DNA of 64,000 nucleotides, taken from contig OZ026519.1 of NCBI GenBank assembly GCA_964019695.1, forward strand, positions 26,033,213-26,097,212, read 5' to 3'. The notes below the pieces were generated by a model. It searched no databases and had not been told where the DNA came from. It saw only the letters and a list, made by a program, of their open reading frames with translations. A program made the position numbers and the translations under genes. Shown here in pieces: positions 52,401 through 61,400 of the stretch. How positions within the stretch are numbered: the stretch's first letter is position 1; every line of letters starts with the position of its first letter. The stretch is from Loripinus fragilis. Lineage: Eukaryota > Mollusca > Bivalvia > Lucinida > Lucinidae.

Positions 52401-55400
52401 TATCAATTTTTGTCGATAGTATAAACAGTTGATTGCCGTCTATCCAATATAAATCCAGGGACGGAAAATTCTTAAAATTTCTGCTCATTCTACATGTACT
52501 ATCTGATACCATATGTTTTAGTAAATTCAATAATTAAAATTGGAAACAGTCAACATTTCTACTCATCCTACAGCATAAGGCACTTGCCATGGCGAGTGGA
52601 CAAGTGGAATTTTAGAACCCTGTGTTCAGACAGAACCTCATGAACTAGCTCACTTGTTCGGCTCATCTAAAGTGCCTTATTAAGACACCTATCTAGAGAG
52701 CACTCATTTTCCTTAAGAAGTAAAAAAAAAAATAGGAGTATGGCTTCCTTTTTATATAGTGTAAAATCAGATCTTATTGATTAGGTTATAGGATGACTGG
52801 GTCAAAATATCCTGTCATGATGTCTCTTTCTGTTACAACCCTGTGGGGAAAATTGAATCAATTATCCTCACCTCTATGACTGAGCTATTCAATGAAGGAT
52901 CTATTAAGACTTCATCATTCATTGTTTTTATGTTGATGATGAAAACAAAAAAGTGAGCAACTTATTCTTACTTTTAATATGGGCCTTGACATGAGAAAAC
53001 CCGTCTTCGGTAGGTTGCGAACAATAAAAGCGCAGACCAGCCTGCGCATCAGGGCAGACTGATCAGCACCTTTATTATTCCCTTACTGGAAAGTATCATA
53101 TCTTAAACTTGCTTCAAGGGTAATTTCAATTTTCTAGCTAGTCTCTGAAGCTGAGCAGACTGGTTTGAGTGTCGCTTTGTCGGAAAACTCGAAGACAGGT
53201 TTTCTCACAACAAGGTTCATATGATTTCTAACGTCAGTTGATTCTCGGGCCAATTAACTCATATAAAAGCTCCCAATAGCAGTTTATTAATAGATGGGTT
53301 GAACTTGATTTCTTTCTCACCAACTATGGTAGCTATTGCTTGATTATTTTGTTACCTCAAACTTCTGATAGCTCAACACAGTGTCAGTTTGCCCAGTCCG
53401 TTGAAGATCCAGGTTTCAAGAATGGACTGTATATGGTTTAACTATTTCCTTGCTAGTGTTGTCTGCTGAAAACATTTGCTAACAGTTGTTTAGACCCTAA
53501 TGAGGCTTGACAAAAGCCCAGGCCTGATCTGGATCCAAACCATTTGACACCCTGATGGAAATCCTGATTTAGAAAAAAAATGATTTAAATAAAAATCAGC
53601 AGACAACAAAAAACACATGAAAATATCCCAGCATATAATCATAGGTGAAAGTTTTCAGGATTATTCCTGAATTCAGGATTTTGAGGCTGACTTTCCACAG
53701 AAAGTCAGCCTCGAAATGCTGAATTAAGCAGATTTTTATAGCTTCTCTGATTTATTTTCAGTTCATCTTTGGGCAATCGATCATTTAAACTTGAAATTGT
53801 TACCACTTTGTTGGCATACAGCAAGTTTTAAGATTTGAATTTTGTAAGTTCAGGATTTTTTAAATTTTGAACTTTCACCCATGTATAATGAGTTAAAGAT
53901 TTTCATGAATTTTTAGGTTGTTCATCAACAACCGGAGAAGGTATCATTTGGAGAAAAAGCTTACAAATGTGGCTTTGATGGCTGTGGGAGATTGTATACC
54001 ACTTTACATCATTTAAAGGTAAGCTATACACCATTTAAAGGCAATGATATCTGTACACCATGATTTTTACACCATTTTTAAAGCATAATTAATTGTAAGT
54101 AATGACTTTACATCAGTTAAAAATAATGATATCTGAGCACTTTATTTTATATTGGTCATTTAAACTTATATACACCAGTGACCACTTTACACCATATAAA
54201 AGTAGTGATATCTTTACAATGTGTCATTGGGAGTGTAGTGGTTCTGTGGTAGAGTGCTTGACTTGAGACCGAGGGGTTGCCGGGTCGAGGCTCACTAGCC
54301 TCACTGCATTGTGTCCTTGAGCAAGACTTATTAATCCTTGCTTAGTACTGGTTCAACCCAGGAAGACCCGTCCCGAAATAACTGAAAATTTTTATACCCC
54401 CCGCAAACTTTGTTTGTAGGGGGTATACTGTTTTCACGTTGTCCGTCCGTCCGTCCGTCCGTGCGTCCGTGTGTCCGTGCATCCGTCCGTCCGTCCGTAA
54501 CGTTTTGTTTCCTTAATAACTTGAAGAGTCATTGCTGGATTTTCATCAAACCTTGCAAACATGTTCATATATGCAAGACAAATACTTTAGACAAAAAAGT
54601 AAGGACTAGGGGCCAATTCTATTTGAGTTATTTCCCTTTGTAGTTCTAAATGGCTTTTAATATAGGGCTTTATGCTTATTCTATTATAGGCCATTGCTGG
54701 ATTTTCATCAAACCTTGCAAACATGTTCATATATGCAAGACAAATACTTTAGACAAAAAAGTAAGGGCTAGGGGCCAATTCTATTTGAGTTATTTCCCTT
54801 CGTAGTTCTAAATGGCTTTTAATATAGGGTTTTATGCTTATTCTAGTATAGGCCATACACGGGCCGATCAACTCCTACCACAGCTTTTGATGGAACAATT
54901 TGATACTTTGCCTATACAATGTAGACACAATGAACATATGCATGAAGGAGTTTGGTTCAGAAAAAATAATTTTTGACTAAATGACAGCTGTGAGAACTTA
55001 GACCAATTTTCCCTTCTTGGGCTTTTGTATATGCATAGATGGTGCCTTCATGGGCCGATCAACTCCTACTACAGCTTTTGATGGAACAATTTGATACTTT
55101 GCCAATACAATGTAGACACATTGAACATATGCATGAAGTAGTTTGGTTCACAAAAAATAATTTTGACAAAATGACAGCTGTGAGAACTTAGACAATTATT
55201 CCCTAATATGGCTTTTGTATATGCATTGATAGTGCCTTTATGGGCCAATCAACTCCTACCACAGCTTTTGATGAAGCAATTTGATACTTTGTCAATACAA
55301 TGTAGACACAATGAACATATGCATGAAGGAGTTTATAATTCTTGTTGAACTTAGACAATTATTCCCTTATATGGCTTTTGTATATGCATGGATAGTGCCT

Positions 55401-58400
55401 TTATGGGCCAATCAACTCCTACCACAGCTCTTGATGGAGCAATTTGATACTTTGCCGATACAATGTAGACACATTGAACATATGCATGAAGGAGTTTATA
55501 ATTTTTGTTTGCACAGATTCTACTGAAATCTTCTTTTCAAAACTAAGGTCTTCTTGTTCGAACTATAACTTGCCAAGTTTTTTCACTGACTCTTACTGTG
55601 CGGGGGGTATCTAATAAGCATTGCTTATTGACTTTTTTCATTTGACTTGGACGTAAAGAATCAAATCAAACAAAACAATCAATGTGTCATTTAATGTACT
55701 TTTGATATATATGTATGCGACTTTACACCATGAGCTTTATCAATTTCTAATAGTAATTTTTCATTTTTCTGAGTATAGCATTTGTAAAATTGCATTTCAA
55801 TATATATATACATATATATAGTCCTTGAAAACTTGGGATTTTTTCATAGTCCTTGAATTTTTTTACAGACTTGCCTGTATGAACCCTGTAAAACCTCCCC
55901 TCAATATTTTGCAGGTACATGAGCGTAGTCATACTGGGGATCGACCTTTCAAGTGTGAGTTTGATGATTGTGGCAAGGCTTTTGCTACCGGTTACGGGCT
56001 CAAGTCCCACACGCGGGTTCATACAGGGGAGAAACCTTACAGATGTAATGACGAGGGCTGTGATAAAGCCTTCAAGACATCGGGTGATCTACAAAAACAT
56101 ATCCGCACACATACAGGTCAGTATATACACAGCAATACATATTATAGCCTTTAGATAACAGTGGGTAATCAAAATATATTTTCTTTATTTCTCAACCAAA
56201 GCATATATTGTGGGTACTCAAAAGAACTGTCTTAATGAGACCCAAAACACATGTTAAAACTGATGGATGAGAAAATGTTCATTATTTTGCTCTCAATTTT
56301 TTTATTTATCTGGACCAGTGTTGGCAACTGAATGATTGCGCTTTTGATTATATGGTAGACATAAATATCAGGTCAAGAATGGTTGTTCTCCCTGGCTTCC
56401 TTTTGGAGTTATCTTACTTGTTTTTGTAGAAAAAAGTTCTGGTTTATGTTTATATTTACAATATCAGGTCATTATATCACACAATTTCGAATCATTGATA
56501 TTTTTCACTGAAGAAAAGTAGTTATTTGGGATAGCCATCATGGTTTAAATAGTTTAAAGATATCCCAAACCAGACTTTGTTTTCTTATTTTCAGGGGAAA
56601 GACCATTTAAATGTCCATTTGAGGGTTGTAACCGTTCGTTCACCACTTCAAACATTCGTAAAGTCCACATCAGGACCCACACAGGAGAAAGGCCCTACTG
56701 TTGTCCGGAGGAGGGATGTGGAAGAGCCTTTGCCTCAGCAACGAATTATAAAAATCATATCAGGATACATACTGGTAAGTTAAATCAACTGTTGTCTGCA
56801 GGAGGGATATGGAAGAGCTTTTGCAATGCAAGCGCTCACAGGCGCTCATTCTGGTACCTATCTTTATGCCTAATGTGTAAAGCCTTGCATCAGTACGAGT
56901 GTCCACAGGAACTCCCTGTTGAACTCCCCTCAGGAAACATACTGGTAAGTAAAATCAACTGTTGTCCGGAGGAGGGGATTTGGAAGAGCCTTTGCCTCAG
57001 CAAGGAATTATAAAAATCATATCAGAATACATACTGGTTTGTAAAATCAAAGAGGAGATTCTGATCATACAGTTGATTAATTTATATCTCATGGGAAGTT
57101 CCAGAGGGGGAATGGGGGGTCTAGATCATCCCCCTGAAAAATCACAAGTGGCTATAGGTTTCCTTTGAAATACTAGTATGGAAGCCCCTCGAGAAGCAAT
57201 TGGACCAGTTGGGACCTCCCTAGAATATCACAAGTGGCTTTAGGTCACCTTTTAAATACTGGTAAAGACCCCCTTTGAGAAGCAATTGGACCCCTTAAGG
57301 GAGGTTTGTGCGGCCCTCTGTGAATCTATGAAATAAGTTGACGACAAAAAATAAACAAAAATCTCAGGACCCGCCCATTGAGGCCCATGCTAAGAAAACC
57401 ACATTAAAAAGTGAAGACTCAAATGAGATGCTACAAAATATGGCATCTCATCTATATAGGATTAAAATCACTCACAAACTGCTTGAATGGATTAAAATCA
57501 CTCACAAACTGCTTGAATGGTTTAAAATCACTCACAAACAGACTGCTTGAATGGGTATTGTTTGGGAGAGTTTGCCAGGATTAATGCAGCTATATAAATC
57601 AAAAAAATGAATACTGTTCCTTTTAATTCTATTGTACTACGAGGAAAATATTTACACTGAAATGACACTCCTGTGCTTGATTTGAGTGATTCGTAAAATC
57701 AGCAAATCAAATCCCGCCTTTATTCATCTGAACCCCTTTCCAGAAATCCTGGGGAGCCACAACATGAACGTGTTATGATGCATGAAAACCTGATTTTGTT
57801 GTATTTGAACAACAAAGGCACATACCAGCCTGGGCATCTGAGCAGTCTGATCAGCGCCTTTGTTATTAGCATGAATGACCCGCTTGCTACACTTGAAATT
57901 GCAATATTCCAGCTGCAGTAAAACCTGTCTTAAGCGGCCACTCAAAAAGAAGAACAAAAATTGGTTTTCCAAGACCGATTTTCGCTTAATGCAGATCAAA
58001 AGTATTGCAGAATGCTTCAGTGGAGCATTCTGCAATACTTTCGATCTCCATTAAGCTACCATTTATCATTAAGATCTTTGTTTTGTCTATTTTTGAGTGG
58101 CCGCTTATGGCCGGTTTTACTTTATTCTCTGTATCTGAGCAGACTGGTTGGAGTCTTATTTGGTTGTAAACCCTGAAGACAGGTTTTCTTGCGATGAGGT
58201 CTCCCTGAATCCATGTTATAACGAGATTTATCATATGACGTCGCGTCTGGGAGTGAAATAACGCCATGCAATAAAATCGATAAACCACTAGTGGTTTATA
58301 GATTTACGGAAAACGTTATGACGTCCATAACAACGTTGCGTACATAACAAAAGTATAACGTTTTTACGGCAGAAATGAGATTTCAAAGTAATCTTAATGT

Positions 58401-61400
58401 CATATGATAAATAGAATCTAACATTCGTGCTCTCGTATTATTGAATTTATTAAACTTGTTGCGAAACAGAGATAAAATGCTCAGCAAGCCTCGCATTTTA
58501 TCTCTTTTCCTCAACTCGTTTAATAAATTCAATAAACCATGAGCACTCATGTAAGATCCTCTATGTGTTATAAAGGGACTGTACTCTAATTTTCCAGGGG
58601 AGAAGCCATACATATGTACAGTCCAAGGCTGCGGAAAGCGGTTTACAGAGTATTCTAGTCTATATAAACACCACGTGGTTCACACTCACTCTAAACCCTA
58701 CATGTGTACCATTTGTCATAAGACGTACAGACAGACATCTACTCTTGCCATGCACAAGAGAACTGCTCATGGGGAGGAGGCCTCTGCAGAATCTGAGGCT
58801 GTGCTGTTTAGTGCTCAAGGCCATAGTAAGTAATCAATGTCCAGTCAATATTGATTTTCTTTTTGAAATACTTTACTCATTTTTGTTCTTGGAGTTCCTG
58901 GAGAGTGTAGGCCGCAGAACTGCAGTCTATTGAAAACATAGACCCCCTCAGGTCTCTAGATAAGAGAGCTGGTCGAAAAATGTTTTATCTAGAACAGCAT
59001 ATGATATGCAGATTGACGGCAAGCGGGGGACAGGGAGGCCCAAGCAAACATGGAAGAAACTGACAGAGAAAGACTGCCGTGAGTGGAAGCTCACCACAGT
59101 TGACCCTCAAGAAAGGAGCACCTGGAGATCAGGTGTGAGATCTGCTATGCGTGCAGCTAGCCAGTTACCTGGAAAGGGGCCCACTGATGTGGATGATGCC
59201 CCTGCACCTGCACGTAAATCAAAAATCCGATTATGATATATATATTATTTCTCAACCAAAACATATATTGTGGGTGCTCAAAAGAAACGTCTCTATTTCA
59301 ACGAAAGTATGTAGCCAAACTGGGGTTCAACTCACAACCCGGGTCACAATCTCTCTATTATAGTCCATAGAATTCAGATTACCAATACAAGTTGCTATTG
59401 GCTGTGCTATGCAGACTCGTGACTTTAACCTTGGTGATAACTTGCAGTATCTTTTAACAGGGTTAGGCTTGATCATTTTCTCATAGCAATTTAGCCTCAC
59501 TGTTTAATGAGTCTCAGTTGTTAAACTTAATCTTTAATCGGGCCAATTTTTTACCCCCAATAAATGTTGTCGGCTTTTACATCTGCTGCACATATTCAAT
59601 TTCATGTCAGCTTTGATTTAATCATAGAAGCAAACCCTATGAACACGGATCAGACTAAGGAGCAGTCTGATTTTGGTTCATATTGTTTGTAATATAGGCT
59701 ACCTAAAAGCATAGGCAGATGAGAGTAGAAGAACCGGCAGGAAAAGGATTAACCATAGTCCAGCTGTTTAATATACTTTAGTTGCATTATTCCAATTACT
59801 ACCATGAATTTACTTATGAATCAATAAATAGTTTGGATCATGATCAACAGGTTACAGAAGCCAGATGATCTGGATCTACACTGTTTTCTTAAGAAGATAT
59901 ACTCAGGGTTCAGCAAGACTGGCTAAGCTAACCTCTTCAGTAAATAGAATGGGTGAAAGTTTTCAGGATTATTCCTGAATTCAGGATTTTGAGGCTGACT
60001 TTCCACAGAAAGTCAGCCTCAAAATGCTGAATTTGGGAGACTATAATAGCTTTCTGATTTATTTTCAGTCTGTCTGAAGACATTCAACCATTTAAAGTTG
60101 AAAGTTTGAATATTTAGTGGGCATACTGCAGGTTTTAAGACTGGATTTTCGAAAGTTCAGGATTTTGGAAATTTTGAACTTTCACCCATGTAAATAGTGT
60201 TTTGCTGATTTCTGACAAGGCTTGCTGGTTTATTACTAGGTTTGCTGATTTATGACTTGGTTTGCTGATAGGCTAAGATATGCTATTATATCTTCAAACC
60301 TTAGCAATACTGGAACAGCTCAGCCTTGATAGGTATCCCATTTATTTTCTAGGTTTAGAGCCTCCTGAGAAGCGTCCAAGAATAAGTTTGAAAATTAACC
60401 CAGACACTCTAGATGATGGGGAGGGAACTCTTGTCATCAATACTTCAGATCCTACCCAAGCAGTAAGTAGAGTACAGTCCCTTTGTAACATTCATCAATA
60501 TGACAAATGTCCTGTTTTATTTCTTTAGAATTTAGTTGCCCTAACTTTGGTTCACCTGCTTTGGAAGTTATGGTCCTTCTAACTTTGAAAAAATAGCTAT
60601 TTCTTTAATATGTTTGTGTCTGCTCTATAGCTTAAAAACCTTTGAGATATTTTCTGAAACTTAACATGGGTGTTAAGTATCATAAGACAATTTACATAAC
60701 AGAAAAACTGTTACTATACATTGCATATTTTTTTATACCCCCCGCAAACTTTGTTTGTGGTGGGTATACTGTTTTCACGTTGTCCGTGCGTCCGTCCGTA
60801 ACGCTTTGTTTCCTTAATAGCTTGAAGAGTCATGGCTGGATTTTCATCAAACCTTGCAAACATGTTCATATATGCAAGACAAATACTTTAAACAAAAAAG
60901 TAAGGGCTAGGGGCCAATTCTATTAGAGTTATTTCCCTTTGTAGTTCTAAATGGCTTTTTGTATAGGGTTTTATGCTTATGCTTTTATGGGCCATACATT
61001 GGCCGATCAACTCCTACCACAGCTTTTGATGGAACAATTTGATACTTTGCCTATACAATGTTAACACATTGAACATATGCATGAAGGAGTTTGGTCGAGA
61101 AAAAATAATTTTTGACAAAATGACAGCTGTGAGAACTTAAACAATTTTTACCTAATAAGGCTTTTGTATATGCGTAGATGGTGCCTTCATGGGCCGATCA
61201 ACTCCTACCACAGGTTTTGATGGAACAATTTGATACTTTGCCTATACAATGTTAACACATTGAACATATGCATGAAGGAGTTTGGATCAGAAAAATAATT
61301 TTTGACAAAATGACAGCTTTGAGAACTTAGACAATTTTCCCCTAACAAGGCTTTTGTGTATGCATAGTTGGTGCCTTCATGGGCCGATCAAATTCTACCA

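Noticed and set aside
54227..54300. tRNA gene
   Set aside because: A and B box-like words only; sequence continues as a SINE with two siblings, and no cloverleaf can be drawn.
54410..54643. 77-codon frame with [17 protein letters not shown]
   Set aside because: Translation of the (TCCG)n run in the TACCCCCCGC element; the same happens at 60642-60926.
55825..55914. N-terminal part of the frame around exon 9
   Set aside because: Upstream of the clear acceptor aatattttgcag; intronic.
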